Source: Acanthaster planci (taxonomy: Eukaryota > Echinodermata > Asteroidea > Valvatida > Acanthasteridae). From it: a stretch of 64,000 bases of DNA. The number at the start of each line of letters is the position of its first letter. The stretch's first letter is position 1. This document shows positions 1-12,571 of this stretch, in pieces. The notes beneath the pieces were generated by a model. It was not told the DNA's origin. It searched no databases and saw nothing but the letters and a program-made list of their open reading frames with translations. A program made the translations under genes and the position numbers. Where the stretch lies: positions 3,098,814-3,162,813 of the forward strand of contig NW_019091355.1 of NCBI RefSeq assembly GCF_001949145.1, given 5' to 3'.

Positions 1-485
1 TTGGGCGCAAAACAGGAACTGATAAGCCTAGATTGTTGTCTCGTCAGATAGATCTGGGCTGTCATCAAGAATATCTTATACAAACTGATGACTGATATTT
101 TGTGCAGGTGGGATTTTTCGGGATTTTTTCTTGATCGAACAGGATTTTCGACCTCAAATTCCAGACTTGTTGAGGTTTAACCATTCAGGTTTTGCACTTT
201 GCACCAAAAGCCCAAGTGCAAAAATGCCATCATTCTCTTTTCGGAAGGAACTTGGGCCTCGCTTACCATTGAAAGCCCTGAAAAGTACAAGAATTTTATT
301 TTTGGTCAATGTTCAATGTACTCTTCGTACCTAAACATCACCCATATATCTGATCTCACTCGTAGGAGACTTGTACGTACCTGCAAACAAAATAACTTAC
401 GTAACACGAGCTCGAGAGAGCCCGTATTCCAACCTTAGCTAAGCCCCAGTTGCTGATGGTCGCGTTACACTTTAATCAAGGACGG
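1..485. other. Flank of LINE, no gene recognised
   Basis: Short open frames occur here, but none shows a domain, a codon pattern or splice sites that I would trust. The segment lies just beyond the 3' end of the minus-strand LINE. I see no poly(A) or target-site duplication that I can delimit. Confidence 0.5.
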
Positions 486-514
486 CCATCTTCTTTCGTA
501 TGGGGCAGCAGCAG

Positions 515-1330
515 CTAGGTTGTGTTTGAAAGGGTCTCTAACCACCTCGTGGTGGCAGGATTGGGTTCATTGAGGTCCCGCTCTTTGGGAGGTCGAAGTT
601 CAGGGCACTCTATCAGGATGTGTTGAGCCGTCTGTCCTGGTGCACCACACTGACAGACAGCTGATGAGCGTAGTCCCCACTGGTGCATGGCCGAATTGAA
701 ACGGTTCACATCAGTCCGAATCCGGTTTAGCGATACCTACTCTCTGCGAGGAAGGTTCGAGCCCGGGGGAAAAGTCGTCTTGGGTGCACTGTGAATTGTG
801 CTGGATGTGTAGTTTCCTCCTAGCTTTCTTCCCAGGACTGCAGGAGGCTGAAGTCGGAGTCTCTCAGCTTCGCTGCATGGCGGGAGAAAGGTCTCCTGGA
901 CTTCAAGCATTGAGGGATAACCTGGACTCTCTCAACAATGCTGTTGAGAAGGTGGCTGGAGTCACTGGCTGCCTTGGTAACCAACCTATAAGTGTTTCGT
1001 TCTCTTCGCAGGTGCGCTGGGGTAATGCCTGACTGCACTGGGAAGTATTTTGTTAGAGTGGGACGAAGAGAGCTTATGATGAGTCTCAAGGCATTGCGTG
1101 AGGCTGTGTTAAGGCTCTTGGTGTGACAGCTCCCACACCAAACAAGAGAAGCATACTCTGCTGCATTGTAGACTAGTGCCAGGGCACTGGTTCGTATGGT
1201 AGCAGTTCTGGCACCCCACGTTGAGCCAGCTACACGACGAAGACGGTTAAATCCGAGTGGTCACTTTTGCTGACAGGGACTCCAGATGTTGCTTATATAT
1301 CAGCTGATGGTCCAGCTTCACCCCGAGGTA
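515..1330 (-). pseudogene. LINE ORF2: RT thumb region and C-terminal Cys/His tail
   Basis: The minus strand reads YLGVKLDHQLIYKQHLESL, then GARTATIRTSALALVYNAAEY and VWCGSCHT, the usual post-palm signature of this LINE group. Next comes a stretch resembling SLRPTLTKYFPVQSGITPAH, and finally MHQWGLRSSAVCQCG followed by QTAQHILIECP. The last segment is the C-x-C...H...C tail seen at the end of these ORF2 proteins, possibly nucleic-acid binding. One or more frameshifts separate these pieces. The end of the ORF lies near 515. Confidence 0.82.
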
Positions 1331-1343
1331 GGTCGGTGTTGCA

Positions 1344-1604
1344 TTATACGTGAGAGGTGTACCATCGAGATTGATAGTGAGCTGACGGATGGCTTCTTTG
1401 TTGTTCAGGTGAAATGCTGGCCATGCTCAGTTTCAGTCTCCAGGTCTTGAAGTACGAAGCAAGTTGTACCAAGTCTGAAGTGAGAGTGCTCTCCACATTT
1501 GTCCAGATTCGGTCAGCATGAAGAAGTGCAAGGTCGTCTGCGTATCCATACTGTCCAGAGACCGTCTGTGGAATATCACTGAACTTTTTAGGCGGCGTGG
1601 GCAA
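1344..1604 (-). pseudogene. LINE ORF2: RT catalytic YADD segment
   Basis: This continues the RT in a different frame from the upstream half. It reads PTPPKKFSDIPQ, then GYADDLALLH, which is the C motif with the two catalytic aspartates, then a DLVQLASYFKTWRLKLS helix that follows the YADD box in LINE RTs. The frame then shifts again: the next recognisable segment (LDGTPLTYNATPTYLGVKLD, about 1370-1310) is in another frame. The catalytic aspartates survive, but the fold is disrupted by the upstream deletion and by both frameshifts. Confidence 0.85.
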
Positions 1605-2107
1605 CTGGTCTGTCCGTCGCTTGTTTTGAGCTCAAAACTACGATTGGCAAAGATGTTGCCGATAAACTCTACCATTTGACGATCTGGCACCATACGTTGG
1701 AGCTTCAGGATCAAGCCCTGGTGCCACATGGTGTCATAGGCTGCAGTGACGTCGATAAGGATAGCGCCAGCTTTGTGTCCAAACTTGAAGCTGTCTTCGA
1801 TGTCATTGGTTAGCTTGATGATCTGGTGTACAGTACCTCGGTCACGGCGAAAACCTGCTTGCTCGTTTGGTAGTTGCGGATTGACGACCGCTTCCAGCCT
1901 GGCAAGGAGTAATCTCTCCAGAAGTTTGTAGGGGACACATAGGAGAGAGATTGGTCTGTATTTCTTTGGGTCATCAGCTGGTTTATTTGGTTTAGGTAGC
2001 GCGATGACTGTAGCTTTCTGCCATATCTTTGGGATAGATTGATTGGTGAGGCAGCAGGAGTAGAATTCCACAAGCCACTGTCGACATCTTGGCCCAAGAT
2101 ATGGCAA
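1433..2107 (-). pseudogene. LINE ORF2: reverse transcriptase, fingers/palm, with internal deletion
   Basis: The frame contains RT motif 1 (KATVIALPKPNK), motif 2 (KKYRPISLL followed by KLLERLLLARL), motif 2a (LPNEQAGFRRDRGT) and motif 3/A (AILIDVTAAYDTMWHQGL), including the first catalytic Asp region. After the segment ending SDGQTS the family should continue with the GxPQGSxxxPxLF box (motif B). Here it is absent, and the sequence jumps straight to LPTPPKK in another frame. About 27 residues are therefore deleted. Loss of motif B alone would abolish polymerase activity. Confidence 0.9.
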
Positions 2108-2109
2108 GA

Positions 2110-2610
2110 ATTCTGGGAGAATGTGTCAGGCCCCTGAGCCTTGCCACTCTTGAGTTGGGCCATTGCCGCAGTTAACTCGTTGAGCGAGAAGGGGCCAGAT
2201 AACCATCCCTCTACGCCTGGAGCTTGCCACAAGTTGGTGGTTTCATGTTTTCACAGAACGGGAGTGGTTCTTGTCACCATTCTTGAAGTGGCCATTCAAG
2301 ACAAATTGCTGAGCAATGGAATTAGCTGTCACGGGACACGTCTTCGGTGTGGAACTTCTACCAGTGAGGCGGTTGAGAGTTTTCCAAGGAATCGTACTGG
2401 AGTGTGTGAAGTCTGTTCCCTGAACTGTTTCCTCCCATCACTCCCAGCGCTCCATATCGAGGCAGCTGGTCAGTTCGGAGGCTTTTGGCGACGACGATGA
2501 TTCCACAAGATCAGCGTGCAAGAACTCGTCCTAGATGGTATCACATTCCTCACCCCAGGTAGGGACGTGACCTTGGCGAAAGCCACGTGGGATCGAATTC
2601 TTAGCTGCTC
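2110..2610 (-). pseudogene. LINE ORF2: linker between endonuclease and RT
   Basis: In the minus-strand frame this stretch still reads as the LINE linker, with segments such as IPRGFRQGHVPTW, WEETVQGTDFTHSS, NRLTGRSSTPK and CPVTANSIAQQ. It contains at least two in-frame stops and changes frame before the RT. No catalytic role is assigned to this region. Its recognisable state shows that the element was inserted as one unit and decayed afterwards. The plus-strand ORFs here are shadows. Confidence 0.75.
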
Positions 2611-3167
2611 TAATGAGGAGGTTGCAGAACTTTTAAGTAAGCTTGGTCGATTTTGTGCTCAGCCGGTGTGGGGAGATAATGTGCGTCAGTGTCTTCGAGG
2701 TTTGAAAACCTCTCCCTGTCAGCTTTACGGAAGTTCCACCGTTTCACAGGCTTGGTGGGGACTGATTCTTTAGGGTTTTCTGGAATGATGAGAGATGGCC
2801 TGTGCTGAGATTTGGGGAAAGGATTCAGGATCATACGGTGTGGTTCAGGTCCTATCATTTCGGTGAAAGCCAGGTCGGGATTTGTAGTCGTATTCCACCT
2901 GCCTGAGTGGAAGCTATCAGGTTGCTTGGGATCATACAGAAGTTGAAGACCAGCTAGGGATGCCAAGTCCTCTAGTGCGGTGCCATCTGAGTTTGTTGCC
3001 TTGTAACCCCATGTGACACTGTGGCAATTGAAATCACCAGCATAGATGCAGGGTGCATTAAAGATAGGCAGTGGGTCATCCTGCATTCGAAATGGAGGAT
3101 TGTAGATGTTAATAATGGTAACACCTTCAACATGGGTGACGGTGACGTCAGCTGACGGGCGTCGCAT
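2610..3167 (-). pseudogene. LINE ORF2: AP endonuclease domain, C-terminal part
   Basis: A 185-codon open stretch reads as the C-terminal two thirds of an exonuclease-endonuclease-phosphatase fold. Visible motifs are INIYNPP, the metal-binding GDFNCHSVTWGY segment, an N-DG-AL-DLA stretch, a TNPDLAF segment and FPKSQHRPSLI, which corresponds to the (S)DHRP-type catalytic histidine box. In LINEs this domain nicks target DNA to start target-primed reverse transcription. The residues upstream that should contain the first catalytic Asn and Glu motifs are missing, because the frame stops just upstream and the sequence no longer resembles the family. It is a fragment, not a working nuclease. Confidence 0.88.
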
Positions 3168-3189
3168 TGGCCCTGTTCACTTGCGACCG

Positions 3190-6100
3190 AAAGCGACCAC
3201 AGAGGTGTTTAAATGGATATGGTTACACGCCCACAGAGGATTAACGCTTGGTCGATAAACTTATTAAACACGAAATTGAAGATTATGTTGATGCACTTTT
3301 TCCGTATCGTGGTTGGGATTCACCATAGAGACTTGCAATTTACATTTTATCTGAATCTGAAAGGAAAACGATTTCTGATGTTTTCCTGGGTAGAAGATTG
3401 TTCTGGCCAACTTCATTCTTGTCAAGTTACGAGTGTGTTCGACGGCCGACGCAGACGTGCCCTACCTTAATCAGACAAGACATTACAATTAGCACTGGGA
3501 ATTATTGAAGGCGGCATTCCCCGGAAACGTATTATTTCTATTGGTTGTCTCGCTTTGGTAGCACAGGGTATCAGATGTAAAGAAAACAACACCCCGAGGC
3601 CTGTGTTTGCCAATAGCCCTCTCCGTCGATCGCGTGTGAGCGCCCCTGTGGTATATTACAGACTTATACAGTTTTTTCAGCCCGGGTTGTCATTGTTGCC
3701 ATGCTAGTTGTGTACCATGTGTGTATTGTTGGCGCTGTCTGGATGGATTTCCATGTCCCCCCTTTGTAATAAATCTCACTGCGTGATTGCTCACCTATTC
3801 ACGAAGAGCGTGAACCCGTGTTCGTGGCTCCGGTGAGGGTCAAACACAGTGGCGTACAGTTTGTTTGTACTTTTGTAGATTCGGTGTCGGTTTAAGGTGT
3901 TTTTCGGGTTCCTTGTTGATAGTTCTTGCAAGTTCTACCTGACTGTACGGGGTACAATCAGTCATTACATCATCACGTCGATAACCATATAGATCGCAAC
4001 ATTAACAGTTCCCTGCTTCAAGTTTGGAGCAGTAACCCAGTAGACATGGTGCGGTATTGCTGGTATGGATCCCATTTTAAGTGGTTATATGATGCTAAGT
4101 AGAGAAGTATTGCATTGCAATCGTACAACTGCTGAACTAATTCCCTCTTAAGGTGCATACGTAGAGGGATCCGCACGAGCGATTAGTGTACGCTCAATGT
4201 AACGAGCACAGGTTATTAATATAGAGGCCTAGGCTAGAAAATGCCATCTGTGGAGCTGATACAAACCTAGCTTCAGCGTGCATTAGGGTTAAAAGAGAGG
4301 ACCAAATCATCCGGCATTCTGTGACACAACAGCTTTGTTATTGTTTTGTTTCCTTTTACATGTTACCAAGAACAGAAATCGATCCGTCGCACATAATTGC
4401 AAATTTTGTGCCCATGCATTTATAAACGAGTGCCATCTGTAGCCCGCCATTCTTGTTCCAGCTCTGTGACCCCGCGTGCAGTAAACACCGACTCTATCCG
4501 AGGGCATCAATTTGTTTCTGTTTGTAACATTTTTGAAATGACAATTTGTTTGTGTGTGCGTGTGTGTGTGCAGGACTTTGTGGGTCACCGCGTGGCTTCA
4601 ATGAGGCGTGTTGGCGAGGGTTGATGGGACACACATAGAGTAACGTGCACGACGGATCATCGCTGGTTTGGGGGGGGGCCTCTCGTGGCTCACGGTTACA
4701 CGAATGCAAATGGCGCATTCGTGAGCAACAGTGCACTGTCATTCCCAAGACAACACCTCTTGTTACAACTGTCTCAGCCCTAAGATTTGCCAGAATTTAA
4801 GGTAAAGGTTTGCCGCATGTAGAGGAGTAACTAGGGTGAAATTTCTGAGGGACCGGGCACCCGGATGCACACTTATCTCGAGGGAGCACTGGAAGCCAAG
4901 TAACAGTACCTTGCACATATATAGGATGTGTACATTTCAAAATTTGAAATAGGAAGCACCGAAAGGCACGGAGTTCCGGTTCCCCCGTAGGAAAAAATGG
5001 GAAGGAGCAGAGTGTTCTAGGCTGTGCCCTCAAGGTCCCAGAAAATTCCCACTCCGTTACTGATTTGGATTTGGCATCATTGTGAAGCTAAATGTTAGTA
5101 TATGTTTGGGTGAAGCGTTGAACTGTCCAGTTGAACGTGCCATCTTATTGATTTCATCTAGTAGTCTTGCTCTCGGGTCTGACGACTCTGACGATTCTTG
5201 ACCGTCAATTTTCTGAACTGGCTTTCCCTGATTATTCTTTCGTTTATGTACTGACGTCCAGCCATAGCTTTAGTGGCCACTCGCTAGCAAAACTATGACT
5301 GTGACGCAGAAAGAGTAAATACTAATTTAAGCTGAAAAAATCCAGATCAAGACAATGCTGAATAAATAAGAACTCTGCTAGAAACATGTCGCCAGAGGGC
5401 GCATCATTTTTACTATATAATTTGCTACTCAAGACTTTCTTTCTTTTGCATGCGTGCTACGCTAGCCTCATGCGATGGTATCATTTCCTACAGATTGGTC
5501 GTAAGTTGCGTTCCTGTAATTGTCTGCTGTTATGAAGACAGGAACACTGAAACTTACGAACGCCAAAAGGCGTGAGGGGAAAAAAAAGCTTCCTTCGACG
5601 TCCCTATTGATGCACTCCAACCCCATGTTAGACCGAAGGGGCTCGTTGCTACAGCGGATGCCGCAGAGCGGTACGAGACCAGCCCCTTGTCTGAGAATTT
5701 TTTTTTTATTCTAGCGCCGTGACCGCACCCGTGCCAGCCCGCCTCCCGATTACGGCAGTTGGCCGCGGTAAGCGGCGGTTCGTCCCAGTCCTTTCACGGG
5801 GTGTCCCGGGCCTTGTCCGTGCTCATCCATCAACCCAACAGTGGGCTTGCCTCCATATGCGAAACCCTCAGTCGGGTCGCCTGTACTCTTGTGTCCTTTG
5901 TATTTAAAAAAAAAAAAAAATCTCCCCAAACTATCACAGTACATGGGTTATAAAGAGCAGCCTATGTTATTATTCCCGTGTCCTTCAGTGTGCCAGTCGT
6001 GGGAATTGTGTTCAATTTGAAAAAAGAAATCCCTCTTTTGCTATCAAGGCGACAGTATTGTCCCCAAAACTGATAAAAAAATTACTTTTTGGAAAAAAAA

Positions 6101-8175
6101 AGAGAAAGTATAGAAGTTACGACTGAGCTTTTCGAAAACATGTTTATCATCTTTCACACCATTATTTTTTTTTACACAAATTGCACTTTTGTGAGATTTT
6201 CCTCGTTGCTAAAGGTGACTCTCGTTTTGCGTGCAATTTGTATGAGAGGTCAAAGTTGACAGAAATATCACCCATTGGTTGGTTTTTAGACGTTACCTCA
6301 AATTTGTTCAAAGTTGTCATTTGTCTCATTGATTTAAATAAGGTTATATTTCATTAAGTCGGTGTATTTTTATCTGGTGTTCTGATGCCAGTGGATTTTT
6401 AACACTTTGTGAGCCATTCTTTTATGTTTGTGCTGACGGCTATTGTAGTTTTAGCAGCCGCTTGTAGGAGAAACACGACCGTGACATCAAAACTAGGCCC
6501 TCTTTGAAGTGGTCAGATCGTCAAAAGGGAAGAAGTTAAGGGGCACCATCAGAGTTCGATTTGGATAGTGGTGTGCCGTCGATGTATCTGCTTGGAATTT
6601 TTAATAGTTCATTGTTTTCCAATGCTTTCACTATACAACTGTAGCTGCGGTCTCAAAGCATGTTGAGAACAAGTTAATGCAAACACATATTAATATAGGG
6701 CCTAGGTAAATTTCAGCCGCTAACCTGCTTTCTCAAGAAAAACCTGCTTTGCCTAAGCAAACCTTCGGGAGCCGACAGACCCACGATATTATCGGTTGTG
6801 GTGTACGTAGACTAGTGAATGATCTACCCTTCGCAGCACTGAGGAATAGCCCCTCCCCCCAAAAAATAAAACATCTGCAGTGCCCTCAAAGAAATTCAAG
6901 AATAAAAACAAATTTTGTTTGTATTCTTGGTTGTTTTTAAAAGCTTCATGTCGCAGTTTCACTTTCTGTTCTATACTTTGCTTGAGGTTTTGGAGTGAAA
7001 TTCGTTGCTAATGTGATCACCCTAGAGTAGCGTAAACGCCTGCTGCTATTTCAGAAAAAAATCCTTCTCACTTCATCCCAAAATGGAGTGATTTCAGGGT
7101 TCAATTCCGTCCAAATGTCTCAAAAAAAACAAGCTCAAAGCTTGGACTGATAAAGCTTTTGTGAAAATTCATAAATCCTTAAGCTTTCTAATTGAGGAAA
7201 TGCAAATTGTGACTTTAGGCGCATTTACCGGCCGGTAACTTTGCGCGCGGTGGTCGGTCTCGACTTGAACAGTCCAATCGCGTTCCACCGGCGACCGACA
7301 CCGGGCTTCAGGACGGCCGCGTTGGGGGCGTGAAGACAACATCGTGAATCGTGCTTAATCCCCCACGCACCGCAGTCAAGGCCGAGCTGAGTTTCAAAAA
7401 GAAAATGAATGGCGGATTACTTCCGATTGGTGTTCTGGTCTGCTGGTTCGCCCATTGCACAGACCCAATGCACCGTGGCGCGGAACGCGTAATGTGGTAG
7501 TATTAGAAGCGCGACTGTGGGTGAGTCTACAGGCGAATCAAATCGTGTTTACCGCTTGCTAAAAGGCAACATAATGGCGGCATAATCAAAGACATCTCAG
7601 CTGAAAAAAAAAACATCGGCGAGGATGATCCCGTGCAGTTTCGGCGCATTTCCGTGCAATGAGGAATTGAGTTTACATTGTAGGCCTACCACGTGTGGGT
7701 GTGTTTTTTTTTTCAAGTTTAAAATGAAAAAGAGAAAAGGCATCAGGGCCGAAGTGTACTCACAAATTCTTTCCTTACAAATTGTTATGAAAAGCATAAT
7801 TTCGGTTTAACTTTCAAAAGCGTCTTGACAATTCCCATTTTATTTTCATATGTCTTCGTGTTGCTTCATCTTGTTCCCCGTAAGTGGTACTGATTCCTGT
7901 ATTTGGATCGGCGTTTCATCCAAGGCTGAATGTTTTAGGACGGCGCAAGAAATGAATGTTTCAGAAAAGGTGATTTGCTTGTTCGTTCTAAGTGAGCTTT
8001 ATCTGTGTTTTAATATCGGCTTGATGCCCAAATCACTTGTTAATGTTTTTGTCCGTTTTAATTGACAATGTTCCGACTTCTCGCGTAATGTGATATGGTG
8101 CCATGCTAATACATGTACGTGTTAGGCTCGAGTTGATAACGCACGGAAGTATGCGTTTTCCCTAGCATAAAACAG
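3190..8175. other. Non-coding stretch, no gene recognised
   Basis: About 5 kb with no convincing coding region on either strand; the open frames are short and without domains. I see a TG-rich microsatellite at about 4545-4571, homopolymer A and T runs (for example 5906-5920), an isolated AATAAA at 3768-3773, and a CpG-richer patch at 7225-7560. It could include decayed transposon sequence that I do not recognise. Confidence 0.5.
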
Positions 8176-8179
8176 ACTT

Positions 8180-8390
8180 CAAGCCTACAAATTTGGCAGT
8201 AAATCATGCATTAGAACCTTTCAGAAGTGTTCCATTAGACGATAGACTAGCCAAAAACGTTAATGCTCTAGGATTCGAACCACGGACATCCTCGATAATC
8301 TTTCCTCTTATCCACTGCATTGCACAAGTCAGCTTGACCAAATTTCCTTTTCCCTCCTTTTGTACACCCACAGCCACGTCACGATGCTGA
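8180..8390 (-). repeat. tRNA-like SINE remnant
   Basis: On the minus strand a pol III-type B box, GGTTCGAATCC, reads at about 8284-8274. About 35-40 bases upstream is TGGATAAGAGG, a plausible A box. The spacing and the tRNA-like context suggest a tRNA-derived SINE head followed by a body running towards 8180. The element is too diverged to fold as a functional tRNA and has no clear tail or target duplication. Confidence 0.45.
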
Positions 8391-8399
8391 CACTGTTAC

Positions 8400-9890
8400 G
8401 TAATTCAGGTGCCTATTATAATGTGATATCGGTACCCTTCGATCCCTGGCATGTTGCTTTAAAATGCTTCGTTTATAAACATCAGTGCAGTCGGATTGTG
8501 TGGCTCAGAAAATGAACATCAGAAGTACCGAATTCACTGTAGACGAATCACAGGTTAATGATGATGATGTAATTTATTGCTTTAGTGAGGCTCGTTTCAA
8601 GGGTGGGTCCAAATTTTCGGGAGGGGGGACCAAACCTTTCCTGGAGCCAAGGTTTTGGGGCTGCTAACACGCTTTTGAAAGGAAAGGAAATGAAAAAGAC
8701 CCAAACACTCGCCTGTCTCTCATTAAAAAGGCCCCTACCCCCCCCCGATCCGCTCTTGGCTCGGTTAAGGTTGGTTTGTGTTTTGGGTTGGTGTTTGTTC
8801 CCCATATTTATCTTCTAAGTGTTTGTTTCTTTTTATGTCAGTTGTTTATTTCCCTGTCTTCATCTGTCTTTATTTTCCTCCCCCGTCTTGTGTTCCCACC
8901 GCTTTCTGTCCGACAGTGCGATATTGTCTGACTCTGTGCGGTCGTCCGTATTTCCGGAGACATCGGGAGGCCTGCCTTTCTAAGGGGAGAGGAATAACGA
9001 CAGGTATCCGTATGAAGTTAATATTCCGGTCATAATACCCGAAAGCCTGTGATGCAAATCGTCAGTGGGCCCTTTGTGTTCTGTAGACAGTCATTTATAC
9101 CCGTGCTGTCACAAAAAGGAGAGGAGGCTGGTGGAATACACGAGAAACACCCGGTCGTCATTGTGTTTGTAGAATGCGGTCTTCTCTCATCTACGTCGCC
9201 GATGATAATACAATTCCCCCCGCTTTCAGAAGCTGAATCATACTGCCCTCCAAACTCCAAGGGTGATAAACGATTGTTGCATCGGGAGACAGGCGGCAGG
9301 ACAGAGAGAAGGCTCGTCCCCGACATCATCCAGCAGATAAAGGCTGTGCATTTTTTAATACCGTTGAACGCCATCAATTTTCGGCAAGACACCCCTACCA
9401 CCCCCCATCCCCTAAGAAAAAACGCTTCATCTTTTCCTTCATTATTTCACTCGGCTATCGCGCGGTTATCTTTCGTTCAGCCTTGAAAGTGCTTTGAATA
9501 GAAGGTGCTTGGGCGCACCGTGAAACGCGACACTTTGCGTTGTGTGTTTGCCGCAAATTAACTCGCTTTAACTCTGTTTTTTTTGTGTGTGTTTGTTTGT
9601 GTGAGTTGGATCCCGCGGCATTGGTCCTGTCTGGAAATATTGTAGGGAATGTGTCTGAAATACTTTGGCCTTGTGCAGCAAGCGAATTGTGGGGGACTGA
9701 AATCATAGCTTGCAATTACTGTCGCCTTCTCGTCTGTAATGCTTACAAAGGTCAGGCTTTGTGGACCTCATCGAAAAAAGACACTTCTGAAACTGTTCAT
9801 AACCTTTGTGTGACGGTTACAAGGGGCCTGGTTATCGTCGAGTCCAGGTTGTAAAACACTGTTTACTTCTCCAACGGAATTTGCCCAGAA
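8400..9890. other. Non-coding stretch, no gene recognised
   Basis: Overlapping open frames exist on both strands around 9030-9490 (145 codons plus, 123 codons minus). Neither resembles a known domain, and having both strands open suggests composition rather than coding. No splice-supported exon was seen. Confidence 0.45.
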
Positions 9891-9909
9891 ATTCTTGTGA
9901 CCAATAAAG

Positions 9910-10190
9910 CAAGCATAATTTCTGTCGCAGCGTGGCGCAACGGGTCGGTGTCGTATCTCCGGTTTCCCTGGAATGAAAGGACTTGGAACATTAAATAACA
10001 TTTCATTTTCCTCAAGAGTTAAGAATACAATGGTACAAGCACTTGTACCACTTAGTGAAGAGAGACAAGTTGGTGTAAAGTGGCTTGCCCATGGCCACAA
10101 AACTATGGTCAGCAGCGGTATTCGAACCTCTAACGCTTCAATGAGACCGACGAGTCTGTACTTACATCAGTTAGCTTTCACATTAGTGAA
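9910..10190 (-). repeat. SINE-like element with tRNA-type B box
   Basis: The minus strand contains GAGGTTCGAATACC at about 10132-10119, close to the pol III B box. It is preceded by a tRNA-like segment (CGGTCTCATTGAAGCG). Downstream is a unique-looking body (gccactttacaccaacttg, then a palindromic GTACAAGCACTTGTAC at 10034-10049). This suggests a SINE inserted in minus orientation. The A box is not clear and the 3' tail cannot be delimited. Confidence 0.4.
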
Positions 10191-10199
10191 GATACTGTC

Positions 10200-12500
10200 C
10201 AGGGCTTGTCGAAAGACGACTACGTTTACGTCCACATTTTCATTTGATATATTGTCAGTGCTCTTCCAGACCCCCAGCGATGATGCGCTTTTGTTACTGG
10301 CAGTCCTCTCGGTGAAAGAAGGTAAAAGAGCCACCCCCACCTTGTTGGAAAAGGCTGTCCACGCCCCCGCTCCTCCTGTGCATCCATCCATTCGGTTGAT
10401 TGCTATGTACAGCGTGCCGTCATCAACCAGGCGGACCGCCGGCAGGATGATGGATGGATTTGATCAAGGGGTGGCTCGTTTCCGAGCCACTTGTGTTAGC
10501 GTGAATTTCCCCTCCACTTCGCCTGAGGGCAATCAGCATTTTTCCCCCGTCTCACCCTTTCTTTCTCTTCTCTCTCTATTTCTCCCTCACAAATGACCCA
10601 GATGCTTCGGTCCTGCACTGTCATCATCCAGCTACCCTCTTACTCTGCAAAACATTAAAAAAGGGGAAAAGCAACTACCAATATCGGCAATGACCATCGA
10701 CCCCGGTCTTAATCATCCAATGAACTATCACCGCCTTGCGCGCACACATGCAAAGCAGGTAAGGCCTCTACAATTTTCCCGCCAAACGCGTCCTGCGGGC
10801 TATTAACGGAATTCCCGCTCGGCACAGCGAGGACCACCACGGCGCCTTGTCCCCCATTTTCACTGTTCCACTTTTTTTTTAATTTAGAGAATTGCCATTG
10901 CTCCTCTACGGGATTTTTTTTTTTAGGTTTTGCTTGGAATTGCTTTAGTAGGCTTCAAAGTGAGCAACGAAGGATGATGGAACGCTGCATGTTACCTTTC
11001 GTAGCAATTATCTTATTGCCGGAGCTATTCTCATCGTTGACGAGAGATGATACACTTTGCGGAGGCACAGGAAGGCGTGACTCTGTTCAAGAGATACAGA
11101 TCAGTAGCGTAATTAAGTGCCCTTCACCACCTAGAATCTGAATTCGTTTTCCTGTGACTATCGAGTTTGTTTGGCAGATATACCATTGTAGGAACCTGCA
11201 AGTAATATCGCCCAAGACTGATAGCTCACCGGCCATTCAGCCCCCATACTGTCACCTTTAATGAAAACGCTGTCCTCGAAACCTAAGTGCACTGGAAAAG
11301 GCTGCACATTTTTATACCAGGCCACAAGAAACGACAATGTGAGCCATTAGCGCAAATAACCAGAGTATTGATACACTGTGCAATCGTACACGTAAGCTGT
11401 CCTCGAGTCTTACGACAATTAATGTGGATTACAAAGAGCGGCGTTCTGGAAACTTCATTCCCCAGATAAAGAAGAAAGTCCTATTTAGACTAATACATCG
11501 CAATTTGGGGAGAAGATCCTTTCAGTAAAGTTCTCCGCAATTCCTTTTCGATGTAACTGGTTCCTGTTGTCACTAACTGTGTCTGTATTCTTTGTCGCAA
11601 GGTTTTGCACCTGTCACAATATCAGGTGCACTTCAATTATGATCGAGGTCCTTTTTGGCGCAAACTCTTTGAAGTTTGGTATCACACTTCTTCGGGTTGT
11701 TCTCCGTGGTTGTATTTAGCCGGTATTTTTGTCAAACAAGAACAATACACAGCGCGCCGTTTACGCTTTAAACGGTACCGTTGCATTTTTACCTTCGGAA
11801 TACAAGTCACAGTTGTATCCCCATTATGAAGTATAAACCCGAAGACACTAGTCATACAGACCAACAGCAAATGGGCCGGATAATCATCTGTTATTTTTAC
11901 GCGGTTGATTTCATCACAGGGGCTGGCCGCGGCCGATGTAGGATGTCTCGTTGGACGCGTACTCATGGGCGCAACATTACACAGCCTGGCCAGCCATGCA
12001 TGCGTTCGGATCCAGGTTTGGTCTGGCATGTTATACCAACTGAAGATGAAATCCTATTAACGGTCTCCATACACAGGCGGTGACAGGCTGTGAAACGTTG
12101 GTTCAATGGTTGGCCTATACGCCATAAGGCCACTTTCCCGGCCTCCATTTTCCTTCCCCAAGCTTTTGTGTTTCACGTTAACGAATGCCGAATTTGTAAT
12201 TTAAAGAGCTCAGTGACTATATAATTTTAACAGAGGCGTAAATTTTAATTTCACTTCGACAAAATTTAAAGAAAACAATGAAATTCGCTTGTATTATTGG
12301 CGAACAAAGATGGCGCAGGTGGCCTCAGTGTGTGGACGCCTCCAATTTGTCCATTTCCACCGGGACCTTACTGGGCATCCAAGTATTTTGCTGCGTATTT
12401 TAATCTGGTTTCGATGGTACAGTTTATTCTGTGATGCCCACATGTAAGGTCTGCGATTCAACTACTGACTTGGTAAAGTCCATGGTTTGGTACTTCCGAT
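10200..12500. other. Non-coding stretch, no gene recognised
   Basis: Open frames of up to about 115 codons occur on both strands near 11680-12080. They lack domains and overlap one another, so I treat them as chance. No promoter, RNA gene or repeat is clear enough to annotate. Confidence 0.45.
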
Positions 12501-12571
12501 GATGCGTTGACTCGAACCAAAGCAGTCGGTAGAGCTTATACAGCTCTTGGCATAGAGCCGAGGATCTTTTT

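Larger units (their letters stand above)
490..3170 (-). mobile_element. Truncated, dead non-LTR retrotransposon (APE-type LINE, jockey/CR1-like)
   Basis: Reading the minus strand from about 3170 down to 490 gives, in order, the second half of an APE-type endonuclease, a linker, a reverse transcriptase, the RT thumb region and a short Cys/His tail. That is the ORF2 order of jockey/CR1-like LINEs, which move by target-primed reverse transcription. The reading frame is broken several times, with frameshifts and stops between 2610 and 2100 and again near 1600. The endonuclease lacks its N-terminal part, as expected for 5' truncation on insertion. The 3' end appears to lie near 490-500, where the minus strand carries a degraded GAA-rich tail. 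The copy cannot be active. Family is secure from motif order; the exact clade is not. Confidence 0.9.

Noticed and set aside
3540-3860. Possible solo LTR (AATAAA at 3768, followed by a TGGCG-like primer site near 3850)
   Set aside because: The primer-site match ends after five bases, no left boundary or target duplication is visible, and no gag/pol is nearby.
5385-5402. CTCF-like core (CGCCAGAGGGCGC)
   Set aside because: Only part of the consensus matches; upstream positions disagree, so it is not annotated.
8270-8290. Functional tRNA gene on the minus strand
   Set aside because: Only box A/B-like words are present. I could not fold an acceptor stem or anticodon arm, so a SINE remnant is more likely.
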